From Brevibacillus antibioticus (GTDB lineage: Bacteria; Bacillota; Bacilli; Brevibacillales; Brevibacillaceae), in assembly GCF_005217615.1 (NCBI RefSeq), contig NZ_SZNK01000001.1, positions 3,560,501 through 3,624,500 on the forward strand: a stretch of 64,000 nt of DNA. Reading direction: 5' to 3'. Positions 18,362 through 26,998 of this stretch are shown here, one piece after another (the stretch's first letter is position 1; each line of letters starts with the position of its first letter). The notes beneath the pieces are model-generated. The model saw nothing but the letters and a program-made list of their open reading frames with translations, was not told the origin of the DNA and did not search any database. A program made the position numbers and the translations under genes.

Positions 18362-18367
18362 ATTATA
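18362..18367 (-). promoter_or_regulatory. Predicted -10 element of the E1-like operon
   Basis: TATAAT on the minus strand, placing transcription start near 18355, about 40 bases before the GTG at 18314. The -35 region is a poor T-rich match, so the promoter may need an activator. Confidence 0.45.
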
Positions 18368-18469
18368 GAGTTCCAGTTACTAGCAAAAAAATAGCTCATT
18401 CTGACTATTAATTGGGTTTTATTTGAAATTTTCATGAACAAAGGAGAAAAATTTCCAACTAGAATAGAC

Positions 18470-18512
18470 AAAATAAAAAGGCTTGAGTCCGGTACAATAC
18501 CGAACCCAAGCC
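18470..18512 (-). terminator. Rho-independent terminator of the TerD-domain gene
   Basis: Minus strand: GGCTTGGGTTCGGTA pairs with TACCGGACTCAAGCC around a three-base loop, followed by TTTTTATTTT. It separates the TerD-domain gene from the E1-like operon. Confidence 0.88.
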
Positions 18513-18528
18513 TTACACTCCCCTAACC

Positions 18529-20616
18529 TTACTGCATAAAATTCGCCATGATGATCTCCGTATCAAACGGCGTAATCCCTTCCTCCAAGGAAAATACCGT
18601 ATCTGCCTCTTCAGCTTGATTAATCAGCGTCCCTCTCGCCTGTGCATGAAGCATGAACAACTCATGCAGGGTAGTCTTCACCAACGAGGTGAGCGCTCTT
18701 CCCATCAGCTCCACCCCTCCGGCATTGGACTCCACATTGTTGGCAAACCGCGGATCGGAATTCAGGGCGATATCCGTCCAAATCACTTTTCTCTCCATGA
18801 GATCCAGAATGACCGGGATACAAATCTGCGTGTTTGCGGCGAGATCAATCTTGTCCTGTACCGTCTGCGGCTCGAAAATTTCTCCTGTTTGTGGCGCCGA
18901 CCGAATCATCCAGCCTGCGTAGCATTCAGGCAAATCGCAAAAAGGCTGACTCGTAAACGAATACAGGTTCATAACGACATATCGACCGCCATAGCGGATG
19001 ACAGATTCAATGTCGATGTCGATGAATTCGCACGCGCCTTCGGGAGCCTCCACAATATCCCCGCTATGGTACGCTTGGTACTTGTCGGAACGTAGATTGG
19101 TATAAGAAATATGCTCCATGTACTTCCAGTCTTTGTTATAGAGTACGGCAGACAAATCGATATCGACTCTGCCTGTAGGGACATCGTTGACGATCCCTTC
19201 CCTCCACCACAGGAAAAAGCGAATCGTTCCTCCATCCGGGATCGATAGACGGGAGCCGCGTGTAATCGTGCGCAATGCCTTGCTGGCGGATCGCATCGAA
19301 AACGGAACGAGATGCTCCTGTAGCCGCGGATCGATATAGACGTTACCCAGCGACGGCAATTGGGCAAAACGGTTCAACAATGATTTCCGGCAAATATCTC
19401 CTGCTTTCTTTCTGATGTCCTCTTGCAAGCCTGGCACTCGGTTTTCGATTGCCTGTACTTTCGCCACTTGCCCTTTCGGAAAAAAGGTCCGCCATTCCCC
19501 GTAGCTGTCCCGTTTGTCGAAGTGATTCATGACTTGCAAAAGAACTGGAGTCGATACACCATCCGCAATTTTCTCGAAGGCAGTAAGGACTGGACTCCCC
19601 TGCTCCGTCAAACGCAACAAATGATCCAGACGACGAGCAAATTCCCCTGGACGCTGTTCGAGCAGCTTGATCGCCGTATTCACATCCGCACGGACCAGCG
19701 CCTGCTCCACTTGACTATTGAACGTCTCGACCTTGTGATTGTTGCGCAAAATATCGAATGCTTCGGCCGCTTTCGGATAGCGATCCTTATATTCAAATGG
19801 GTGCAAAATTTCCCCGAGACGAATCCATCTGTTTTTGTAACGATTCATGTCTTCTACGATATTCGAGCTAGCTTCCAGCAAGCCAAGGAGCAGCCTTCTT
19901 TCCCCGCGTTTGAACTTGCGAAATTTTGCAGGTTTTGCCAAGCTCACATCCCCGTCAGACAACGCCACCGCCAGACGCAATACATCTGTCGCAGTCTTGA
20001 AGTAATTAGCAAAAAAGGTTGCAGGAAGCTTGTCATACTTGAGTAACAGGCTAGCAGCGATCGCCACGTTTTCCTTTTGAGGAATCTCTGCTGGCAGAGC
20101 TTCTGCGACTCCTTCATAGGCCTGAATCAAGCCCTCCAAGTCTTCCCTGTCAGTAGCGGACAACGAGCTATTGGCGCGCAGCAAGTTCATTCCTACCTGT
20201 AGCAGCTCTTCATCTGTGCCCAAATGAATCAGCTTCAGGCGAGATTCTCTTAGCAAAGGCAAACGTTTTTTCACTTCGTGCACAGGAAGGTCCAACGTCA
20301 AGTAATGAATGATCGCATTTACAAACAGCTCACCCTCGCTAGCCTCCATGACTTGCTTAGGAAAATTCGGATACATCGGCTTGTACTGGCAGGATGACCC
20401 GGTCTTTTCCTTGAGTACAGTTACCACATCCGAATAGAGCGCAAAAAACTCGCCTTCCGACAGCGTCCGAATTCTTTCAAGCAATTCCAGTGAAAAGGTA
20501 TAGCCCAAGCTCTCTATATTGCGCAAAGCCGCAGCTAAATAAGAGGTAGGCAGTTCATGCTGCCCCTGCTGTACGATAATTTTATTTTTCCGGCGAAGGT
20601 AGATTTGATTTTTCAT
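18529..20616 (-). CDS. Large TerD-domain protein (MXAN_6230/SCO0854-like)
   Basis: A protein of about 696 residues. The C-terminal third matches the TerD fold: VDIDLSAVLYN near 490, YHSGDIVEAPEGACEFIDID near 530, YGGRYVVMNLYSFTSQPF near 560 and IPVILDLMERKVIWTDIAL near 625. TerD proteins bind calcium and act in stress or tellurite-type responses. The long N-terminal region is helical and of unknown role, and RLSIPDGGTIRFFLWWREG near 465 links the parts. No RING motif is obvious. GTG (20625), ATG (20622) and ATG (20616) are all possible starts, none with a good ribosome binding site. A structured repeat abuts the start. Confidence 0.65.
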   Translation of the reverse strand: MKNQIYLRRKNKIIVQQGQHELPTSYLAAALRNIESLGYTFSLELLERIRTLSEGEFFALYSDVVTVLKEKTGSSCQYKPMYPNFPKQVMEASEGELFVNAIIHYLTLDLPVHEVKKRLPLLRESRLKLIHLGTDEELLQVGMNLLRANSSLSATDREDLEGLIQAYEGVAEALPAEIPQKENVAIAASLLLKYDKLPATFFANYFKTATDVLRLAVALSDGDVSLAKPAKFRKFKRGERRLLLGLLEASSNIVEDMNRYKNRWIRLGEILHPFEYKDRYPKAAEAFDILRNNHKVETFNSQVEQALVRADVNTAIKLLEQRPGEFARRLDHLLRLTEQGSPVLTAFEKIADGVSTPVLLQVMNHFDKRDSYGEWRTFFPKGQVAKVQAIENRVPGLQEDIRKKAGDICRKSLLNRFAQLPSLGNVYIDPRLQEHLVPFSMRSASKALRTITRGSRLSIPDGGTIRFFLWWREGIVNDVPTGRVDIDLSAVLYNKDWKYMEHISYTNLRSDKYQAYHSGDIVEAPEGACEFIDIDIESVIRYGGRYVVMNLYSFTSQPFCDLPECYAGWMIRSAPQTGEIFEPQTVQDKIDLAANTQICIPVILDLMERKVIWTDIALNSDPRFANNVESNAGGVELMGRALTSLVKTTLHELFMLHAQARGTLINQAEEADTVFSLEEGITPFDTEIIMANFMQ

Positions 20617-20626
20617 TGGCATCACG

Positions 20627-20705
20627 AAAAAAATCAGGAAAGCAGTACTCCTACTGGTGAACCAAACCGTTAGCTCAGAAAGAAGGTGTACAAACCTGAC
20701 TTTTT
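20627..20705. repeat. Structured repeat, copy A, abutting the TerD-domain gene
   Basis: Read on the minus strand: GTCAGG, GTACACCTTC, a variable middle, GGAGTACTGCTTT and CCTGAT plus seven T. The ends pair (CAGG/CCTG and GTAC/GTAC). A second copy lies at 21070-21142 with the same ends and a different middle. The T-run ends just before the start codons of the TerD-domain gene. Confidence 0.7.
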
Positions 20706-20900
20706 ATTCCTTTTTGTATTTTTTACCCATCTTACTTCAACTTTGTCAGATGGTAAAGCTCTCCTCCTCGAGGAACGAAACATAAACCCGTCGCTTCTCG
20801 CCACCTGTTGCAAAACAGCCCCACAACACTTCTGATATACCAACTAATTGATTCTCCTTATCATTTGTGCCCAATGGACTGGAAGCCGCTAGACATAAAC

Positions 20901-20945
20901 AAAGGCCGCATGATCGCTTGCACAGGATCATACGGCCTTTTTCAT
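20901..20945 (+). terminator. Hairpin with T-run, no plus-strand gene upstream
   Basis: AAAGGCCGCATGATC pairs with GATCATACGGCCTTTTT with one mismatch. The T-run favours the plus strand, but no plus-strand gene ends here. The minus strand has a shorter T-run, and it could back up termination of the YerD-like gene. Confidence 0.55.
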
Positions 20946-21030
20946 TTTAATAATAGGCATAAGAAAACTTCTATCGAGGCCTATTCATGGAGGAGCGATC
21001 GCGTTTTAGCGGAAAGTTTTCATGCGCTCC

Positions 21031-21061
21031 GGAATTCATAAGCGTACCGCTTATAAATTCC
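21031..21061. other. Hairpin without T-run
   Basis: GGAATT-c-ATAAGCG pairs with CGCTTAT-a-AATTCC. It sits in the 550-base region between the TerD-domain gene and the YerD-like gene, next to repeat copy B. Its role is unknown. Confidence 0.45.
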
Positions 21062-21069
21062 TATACGTT

Positions 21070-21142
21070 AAAAAAATCAGGAAAGCAGTACCCCTAATCG
21101 CTTTAGTTAGGTTAGAAGGAAGGTGTACTATAGCCTGATTTA
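21070..21142. repeat. Structured repeat, copy B, downstream of the YerD-like gene
   Basis: On the minus strand: AATCAGG, GTACACCTTCCTTCT, variable middle, GGGGTACTGCTTTCCTGAT plus seven T. It shares both ends with copy A at 20627-20705. Its paired ends and T-run could terminate transcription of the gene that stops at 21178. Confidence 0.7.
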
Positions 21143-21177
21143 TTCACCATACCATTATTTATCTTCTTTGTAAATAC

Positions 21178-22752
21178 TTATCTAGACGCGACCGGGTACG
21201 GAAACAAGTCAACCACACGTATGGTCTCCCCGCTTTCGTTGGTAAAAACGACATGCTCTCTCCGAAGCTCGGTCGGACTCTCCAAGCCACATGCTGCCGC
21301 CAGCGAGAATAAGCCTTCCCTCAACTGCAAAATATAGTTCATCACACGCCACTGCTTTTCTGCCGGAACCAGCGCCTCCTGGTATTTGGAATCCGTCGTA
21401 GTGACCCCTGTGGGACATTTACCCGTGTGGCATTGCATCGCCATGATGCAGCCAGTTGCAATCATGAAGCCGCGCGCGGAGTTGACGCAATCCGCTCCCA
21501 ATGCCATGGCGATTGCTACTTTGTCAGGGGTAACGAGCTTGCCGGAAGCAAAAATCCTGATGCGGTCCCGTACGCCGAATTTCCTCATCGTATCATCGAG
21601 AATGATGAGCGCGGCGTAAAGCGGCAAGCCCATGCCATCTGCCATTGCCTTGAACATTGCGCCTGAACCGCCCTCAGAACCGTCAACCGTAATGAAATCC
21701 GGGTAAATGGACAGCTCCAGCATTTTCTCAAAAAAATGCTCCAACCGCTTTGGATCACCGACGACAATTTTTACTCCCACCGGCTTGCCTCCCGCCTCCT
21801 GCAAACTACCGATGAAACGCAAGGCTTCATCCGGATTGGTGAGGAACTCGAAGCGGTTCGGTGAGTTGACTGTTTGTCCCACAGGTACCAGCCTTGCTGC
21901 CGCGACTTTTTCCGTGACCTTGGAGCCCTCGAGGTGCCCCCCTCGTATTTTGGCCCCTTGATGAAATTTCAGTTCGAACGCCTTGATGTTCGGGATGCTT
22001 GCCTTTTTCTTGTATTCTTCGAGCGAAAACTTGCCCTTGTCATCACGGAAGCCAAACATCCCTGGCCCGATTTGCGAAATAATATCTACGCCTGTTGAGA
22101 GGTGAACTTCTGCAACGCCACCCTCTCCTGTATTGATCCAAGAGCCGCCTGCCATACGTGCCCCATACCCAGCGGACATGATATAGTTTTCTCCCACTGC
22201 TCCAAAGGAGGTAGCTGAAGCACCGAACATCCCTTTTAGCCGCCAGGGCTGCCTTCTGTTTTCGCCCACAACAATGACATCCTCGTCATGTAACATCCAC
22301 GGCTTAACCTCTTGTTCCTCGATAAACTTTTCTCTTCTTGTAAAAAGTCCCTCATGGGTAATCTCATACTTTTTGCCAGGGACGACTTTCTCGTTATCTA
22401 CCCTCAGCTCACTTGTTAGCCTCGGGAACATCGCATTGGATAAATAGAAACCAGGCTTCTCGTAATCGCGTTTTCCACCAAACGAAATCAGGTCGGTCCT
22501 GTATTTGGCCGCATAAACCATACCGACAAAGTCAGAACGTGAGAACGGTTTCCCTTCTGTATCCGATTCAAACCAATACTGGCGAAACTCAGGCCCGAGC
22601 TTTTCCAGCAAATAACGCATCCACCCCAAAAAAGGATGGGAACGAATAATGGAGTGCTTCGGTTGTTTAGACAGGGCGTACATATAACCGAAAAATACAA
22701 TCGGTGGCAGAAGAAGGATGATGATAATGACGCATAACAGAGTAGGTACCAC
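21178..22752 (-). CDS. FMN-binding glutamate-synthase-domain protein (YerD-like)
   Basis: A 524-residue protein with one N-terminal membrane helix (about residues 4-25) and a GltB-type FMN/Fe-S domain. GSEGGSGAMFKAMADGMG near 385 forms the FMN phosphate site, ASGKLVTPDKVA follows, and CIMAMQCHTGKC near 450 gives the three cysteines of a 3Fe-4S cluster. It lacks the glutaminase and GXGXG domains, so it is not a full glutamate synthase; B. subtilis YerD is the closest type known to me. The physiological reaction is uncertain. It starts with GTG after GGGGAGGG. Confidence 0.85.
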   Translation of the reverse strand: MVPTLLCVIIIILLLPPIVFFGYMYALSKQPKHSIIRSHPFLGWMRYLLEKLGPEFRQYWFESDTEGKPFSRSDFVGMVYAAKYRTDLISFGGKRDYEKPGFYLSNAMFPRLTSELRVDNEKVVPGKKYEITHEGLFTRREKFIEEQEVKPWMLHDEDVIVVGENRRQPWRLKGMFGASATSFGAVGENYIMSAGYGARMAGGSWINTGEGGVAEVHLSTGVDIISQIGPGMFGFRDDKGKFSLEEYKKKASIPNIKAFELKFHQGAKIRGGHLEGSKVTEKVAAARLVPVGQTVNSPNRFEFLTNPDEALRFIGSLQEAGGKPVGVKIVVGDPKRLEHFFEKMLELSIYPDFITVDGSEGGSGAMFKAMADGMGLPLYAALIILDDTMRKFGVRDRIRIFASGKLVTPDKVAIAMALGADCVNSARGFMIATGCIMAMQCHTGKCPTGVTTTDSKYQEALVPAEKQWRVMNYILQLREGLFSLAAACGLESPTELRREHVVFTNESGETIRVVDLFPYPVASR

Positions 22753-22825
22753 TTGTGCTTACCCTCCCCAAACACAAAATTCTAGTAAATCATGTCAAGG
22801 ATAGGATGCAACAAGTTCTCTGTTT

Positions 22826-23137
22826 TTAGTCGTATTTCTCATCATCCTCCCGAATTTGCCCATCTACGATCAATTCTAGCTCCGTTTCAAAATTTAGCAT
22901 GATCTCTACCGGTAGCTGCTCCGCAACCTCTGCCATGTCCGGAAGAAGCAATGCATCCTCTACCGTATCAGGCTTCGTTCCCAGCTGATCGTACCACTCG
23001 CGAATGTGATCCATCATGCGGTAAAACGAAGCTTCAAACTGATTCGCATCGTCCTCCGCTTCGTCCTCGTGGCTCTTTTTCATCCGATCCCAATACTCCA
23101 GCGTCGTGCGCAGTGCTTTTTCTATGTTTGTATCCAT
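22826..23137 (-). CDS. Hypothetical acidic protein
   Basis: A 103-residue acidic protein that I do not recognise. It is helix-rich with many Glu and Asp residues and no membrane segment or Cys. A good AAAGGAG site lies nine bases before its ATG. It is followed by the YerD-like gene on the same strand with about 70 bases between, so co-transcription is possible. Confidence 0.65.
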   Translation of the reverse strand: MDTNIEKALRTTLEYWDRMKKSHEDEAEDDANQFEASFYRMMDHIREWYDQLGTKPDTVEDALLLPDMAEVAEQLPVEIMLNFETELELIVDGQIREDDEKYD

Positions 23138-23362
23138 TTATCGTCTCTCCTTTCCGTTTCTTCCTTCTCTCACATTTAGTATGACCGCTTCAATTACACA
23201 ATGCCACCTCAGGTGTAAACCTCTCAACCCTTCGATTTTTTATAATCGTTGCGTTTTTTGACACGTTTTATAGCCCGGTTGAGTCATACAAAAATGAAAA
23301 GAGGCTGTTATCCTAAATGTAGCTAGCAGCCGATGATCCGGCAATAACAAGAGAGCTCTCTA

Positions 23363-24796
23363 GTGGAATGGGGAGGATGCACCCTGTCATTACGATGGAA
23401 CGATCGAAAATTATCTCTCCCGCTACTTTTCGTCTCCGTCATTTGTATCGTTGCTCTCCAGCTGCCTATCACAGCCAAGGCAACGACTACGGATACTGAC
23501 TCCTTGCAGGCGATGATTGATCAAGCACGCCCTAACGATACCGTTACCATCCCGTATGGTTTGTACAAAGGTCCTATCCGCATTACCAAGCCGATTCAAT
23601 TGGTAGCCAATGATCCAGTGAAGATCATCAATCCGACCGAGGAAGAGGCTACGCTCACGATTGAAAGCGACAATGTGAGCGTGCAAGGAATCCATATCGT
23701 GGACAAGCGAATCAACAGTGACGTAGCCGCTCTTGTCATCCGTGGCGATCAAAACTTTCTGGAGAATGTCATCGTTGAAACGAAAGGGATCGGTATTCAA
23801 TTACGGCAAGCAGACTACAACACGCTGCATAACGTTCAAGTCATCGGAAAAATCAAAGGTGATGGCAGCCCAACGACCAGTTCTGGACATAATCACGGAG
23901 CACAGCCTGAAGTAAAGCCAAAGCAAACAGAAAAAGCGAGACGAGGAAACGGAATTGACGTGCGTGAATCGGATCATAACCGTTTCATTAAAAATCAGGT
24001 GACGAATGTCGAAGATGGCTTTTACGTCGAAAATAGCGATCGAAACCATCTAGAACAAAATCTGGTGACGAGCTCGCGGTACGGCTATCACTTCATGGGC
24101 ACCTCTGATACGACGGTCATCAACAACATTGGAATGGAAAATGTGACAGGCTCCCAGCTTATGGAGTCGCGCAAACTGACGGTTACCGGCAATCAATTTT
24201 TGAAATCGCAAAAAAATCCTGGCTCGCAAGGAATTCTTCTCATAACCGTACAGGATACGCTGATTGCAAACAACACGATTGAAGGGAACCGCGTTGGACT
24301 GTATTTAGAGCAATCATCCGGAATTACAGTCAAAAACAATTTACTCAGTCTCAACTTTATCGGCATGCAGTTTTTGGCCTCATCTGACAACGTATTAACC
24401 GATAATCAATTCGTCTCCAACGTCATCCAAGCGCAAGCCCAGGATAGTCAGAACAATGACTTAAACAAAAACTACTGGGACAATCTGCAAGGACTCGATG
24501 TGAACGGGGATTCCCGCAGTGATTTGCCGTACGAGATGAATCCTTTTTACCTGGGTTTGACCGATGCGGTTCCTGCCTACCAGTTGTTTTTCCAAGCTCC
24601 GGGATTCGTGTTTCTGGAAGGCTTGTTTACAAGTGGGGCCGGCTCAGCAATCAAGGACGCATCTCCTTTAATGCAACCCTCGGACACCGTGCTCATTGAA
24701 GCCGGGCAAACGAGCAGTTGGGGTGCAGGCATTCTTGGACTTATCTTGTTAATAGGAAGCTGTTCGATCATTTATATAGGAGTGAGAAAATCATGA
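23363..24796 (+). CDS. nosD: NosD-like periplasmic beta-helix protein
   Basis: A 477-residue secreted right-handed beta-helix protein of the NosD/carbohydrate-binding type. An N-terminal signal segment (LPLLFVSVICIVALQLP) is followed by SLQAMIDQARPNDTVTIP, the usual NosD start, and many N-x-I/L-x-N rungs such as DTLIANNTIEGNRVGLYLE. A C-terminal hydrophobic segment near 455-475 may anchor it. NosD helps copper-centre maturation of nitrous oxide reductase. A charged insert with HNHG lies near residue 175. The GTG start at 23363 has a weak ribosome binding site; the better GGGGAGG site points to a codon in another frame, so the exact start is uncertain. Confidence 0.85.
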   Translation: MEWGGCTLSLRWNDRKLSLPLLFVSVICIVALQLPITAKATTTDTDSLQAMIDQARPNDTVTIPYGLYKGPIRITKPIQLVANDPVKIINPTEEEATLTIESDNVSVQGIHIVDKRINSDVAALVIRGDQNFLENVIVETKGIGIQLRQADYNTLHNVQVIGKIKGDGSPTTSSGHNHGAQPEVKPKQTEKARRGNGIDVRESDHNRFIKNQVTNVEDGFYVENSDRNHLEQNLVTSSRYGYHFMGTSDTTVINNIGMENVTGSQLMESRKLTVTGNQFLKSQKNPGSQGILLITVQDTLIANNTIEGNRVGLYLEQSSGITVKNNLLSLNFIGMQFLASSDNVLTDNQFVSNVIQAQAQDSQNNDLNKNYWDNLQGLDVNGDSRSDLPYEMNPFYLGLTDAVPAYQLFFQAPGFVFLEGLFTSGAGSAIKDASPLMQPSDTVLIEAGQTSSWGAGILGLILLIGSCSIIYIGVRKS

Positions 24797-25389
24797 ACAA
24801 AATGAAAAAATGGGGTACAACAATCGGGGCAATTATCGGCATTAGCCTGCTTATGGTCGGCTGCGGAAACGAAGAGCCTAAACCTGTAGATATCGCGGAA
24901 GGCGTAGACAAATGCGACCTTTGCAAAATGCATGTCCCTAACGATCACAATGCTACTGAAATCGTCTTAAAAGATGGAAAAGCACTGAAGTTCGACGATC
25001 TCGGCTGCTTGAACAACTGGACGAAAGAGAATGGAACCGATAACGTGGCTGTACAATTTGTCCGCGATTACTACACAGCAGAATGGACAAAGGCAGAGAA
25101 AGCTACCTACGCTTACGACAAAGACTTCAAAACGCCAATGACATATGGCATCTATTCTTTTAAAGAGAAGTCTGCTGCAGACAGCTTCGTTCAAGAACAA
25201 AAGAAAGGCATTGTCATGAGTGCGGATGAGTTAAAAAATCATAGCTGGGAAAATGGCATGAGTAAGCACATGAACAAAGAAGGTCATTCTTCCGAGGGTC
25301 ATTCCTCCGAAGGTCAACATAATGGCGGTCACGAAAGCAAGCCGGCCGATCACGGAAGCAACAGTACTACCCCAACTACACATAACTAA
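24793..25389 (+). CDS. nosL: NosL-family copper-binding lipoprotein
   Basis: A 198-residue lipoprotein with lipobox LMVGC near residue 23 and the Cu(I)-binding motif KCDLCKMHV near 40. The core FDDLGCLNNW is typical of NosL, a copper chaperone for the NosZ apparatus. The C-terminus is His-rich (repeated GHSSEGH), probably binding metal. Its ATG overlaps the nosD stop (ATGA), indicating coupled translation. Confidence 0.88.
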   Translation: MNKMKKWGTTIGAIIGISLLMVGCGNEEPKPVDIAEGVDKCDLCKMHVPNDHNATEIVLKDGKALKFDDLGCLNNWTKENGTDNVAVQFVRDYYTAEWTKAEKATYAYDKDFKTPMTYGIYSFKEKSAADSFVQEQKKGIVMSADELKNHSWENGMSKHMNKEGHSSEGHSSEGQHNGGHESKPADHGSNSTTPTTHN

Positions 25390-25406
25390 CAGAGGGAGTG
25401 GAGTCT

Positions 25407-26213
25407 TTGCACATCAATCTGATTGCCAAACGAGAAGTGAAGGTAGGCTTTCGCAACCCATGGTCCTACTCGTTTATGGCTCTGTTCTCCCTGTTTAGTT
25501 TGGGGCTCTTGATTATCCAATCGCAGTCCTACATGAAGGGTTATACGTATACGACAGGTACCATGCTGAATCTGATTTTGTATTTGCTGCCACTGATGAC
25601 GATGCTTCTCTCCTCTTTTTCCTTAACGGCGGAAAAAGAAGAGGGAAGCTGGCAGCTCCTATCTACCTACGCCATGAAGACCTCCTCCTTCTTGCTGGGG
25701 AAATACTTGGGGCAAGCACTCGTGTTAGTCGCGATCGTCAGCTTCGGGTATGGGTTGTCTGGTGTAGCTGGCATGCTGTTAGGAAAAAGCTTTGCATTTT
25801 CGACTCTCTTGTTTTTGCTTGCCTTTTCAATCTGTCTTATTCTGTTATTTTTGGGCATTGCTATGCTGATTGGCGCCATTAGTAAAAACCGTTGGCAGGC
25901 TTTGACGATGGGTGTCAGCATCTGGTTCTTCTATATTCTGGCATGGCCTACCCTTCTCATCTCTGTGCTTAGCTTCGTCCCTTATACATGGATCAAGCCT
26001 CTGCTTCAGCTCGCAACGTTTCTCAACCCAGCGGAGTTTGTACGAATCTTTTCCGTTGCCAGATTAGGCGGTGGCTCGATCTTTGGACCTGAATACTACC
26101 AATGGGTGTACTGGGCTGATTCTCCGCTTGGTGATCTCATCTTTGTCGTACTCAGTCTGCTCTGGATCAGTGCGACCTTGTTCATCGCCATCCGGGTATG
26201 GGAAAGAAGGTAA
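25407..26213 (+). CDS. nosY: NosY-like ABC transporter permease
   Basis: An ABC-2-type membrane protein of about 268 residues with six predicted helices. LIAKREVKVGFRNPWSYSF near the start and SFSLTAEKEEGSWQLLSTYAM near 75 are typical of NosY. It works with the NosF ATPase and NosD in copper-site assembly. The frame opens with GTG at 25398, but AGAGGGAG lies too close to that codon and is eight bases from TTG at 25407, which I prefer. Confidence 0.83.
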   Translation: MHINLIAKREVKVGFRNPWSYSFMALFSLFSLGLLIIQSQSYMKGYTYTTGTMLNLILYLLPLMTMLLSSFSLTAEKEEGSWQLLSTYAMKTSSFLLGKYLGQALVLVAIVSFGYGLSGVAGMLLGKSFAFSTLLFLLAFSICLILLFLGIAMLIGAISKNRWQALTMGVSIWFFYILAWPTLLISVLSFVPYTWIKPLLQLATFLNPAEFVRIFSVARLGGGSIFGPEYYQWVYWADSPLGDLIFVVLSLLWISATLFIAIRVWERR

Positions 26214-26217
26214 TGCA

Positions 26218-26943
26218 ATGAATACGTTTGGACTAACCATCGATCAGGTATCCAAGGAAATTAATGGAAAAACAATCGTCCACCCGTTCAGTATGAACAT
26301 TGAACCCGGTCAGGTCGTCGCCTTATGCGGCGGGAACGGAGCAGGGAAAAGTACGATCCTGCGGATGCTGGTCGGTATTCTTCCGCCTTCTTCGGGAACC
26401 ATTCAGCTAAACGGGTTAAACTGGAACGATAATCGCGTCGATTATCTTCAAGAAATCGGTTATATGCCGGATCACTTTACGTTCTCTGCCGGACTTACTG
26501 CCAAAGAAACGCTCGAATTTTACGCTTCCCTGCGCAATCGCACTGCACAAGAGGCGGATCGACTGCTGAAAATGGTGGGACTGCATGAAGCGAGAAACAA
26601 ACGGGTGTCTCAGTTCTCCAAAGGCATGCAGCAGCGTCTTCTGTTTGCCCAAGCAATATTGGCAAAGCCTGCACTCGTCGTTCTCGATGAACCGACCAAC
26701 GGACTCGATCCGTATTGGATGGATGCATTTGTCGATCTCGTGCGGGAAGTAAAGCTCACGGGTCAATCCGTTCTCTTTACGACTCACCAGCTACAGGTGG
26801 CAGACGCTGTGGCGGATCGGGCTATTTTTCTGATGAACGGGAAAATCGTGCGTGATGGGTCGATAAAGGAGTACCAGCAGCAGTATGGGCAAGTTGGTTT
26901 GTATGGTGCCTTTTCTGAGCTTGTGAATCAGGCAAAGGCATGA
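26218..26943 (+). CDS. nosF: NosF-like ABC transporter ATP-binding protein
   Basis: A 241-residue ABC ATPase with Walker A GGNGAGKST near residue 40, signature FSKGMQQR near 138, Walker B VVLDEPTNGLDP near 158 and the switch His in TTHQL. It lies four bases after nosY, so it powers that permease. The start is the ATG at 26218. No NosZ, NosR or NosX gene is in the window, so this is a nosDLYF maturation set without its usual target. Confidence 0.9.
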   Translation: MNTFGLTIDQVSKEINGKTIVHPFSMNIEPGQVVALCGGNGAGKSTILRMLVGILPPSSGTIQLNGLNWNDNRVDYLQEIGYMPDHFTFSAGLTAKETLEFYASLRNRTAQEADRLLKMVGLHEARNKRVSQFSKGMQQRLLFAQAILAKPALVVLDEPTNGLDPYWMDAFVDLVREVKLTGQSVLFTTHQLQVADAVADRAIFLMNGKIVRDGSIKEYQQQYGQVGLYGAFSELVNQAKA

Positions 26944-26948
26944 ATAAG

Positions 26949-26993
26949 AAAAACGCGGGAGATTCGATCGTTTTGATCGGCTCCCGCGTTTTT
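26949..26993. terminator. Bidirectional terminator between nosF and glnL
   Basis: AAAACGCGGGAG pairs with CTCCCGCGTTTTT, with A-run and T-run on the two sides. It serves the convergent nos and gln transcription units. Confidence 0.9.
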
Positions 26994-26998
26994 GCTAT

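Noticed and set aside
20746..20931. Small minus-strand frame in the region between the TerD-domain and YerD-like genes
   Set aside because: It overlaps a terminator hairpin, has no ribosome binding site and an unlikely Cys-rich sequence.
23363..26943. Complete nitrous oxide reductase operon
   Set aside because: Only nosD, nosL, nosY and nosF are present; nosZ is absent from the window.
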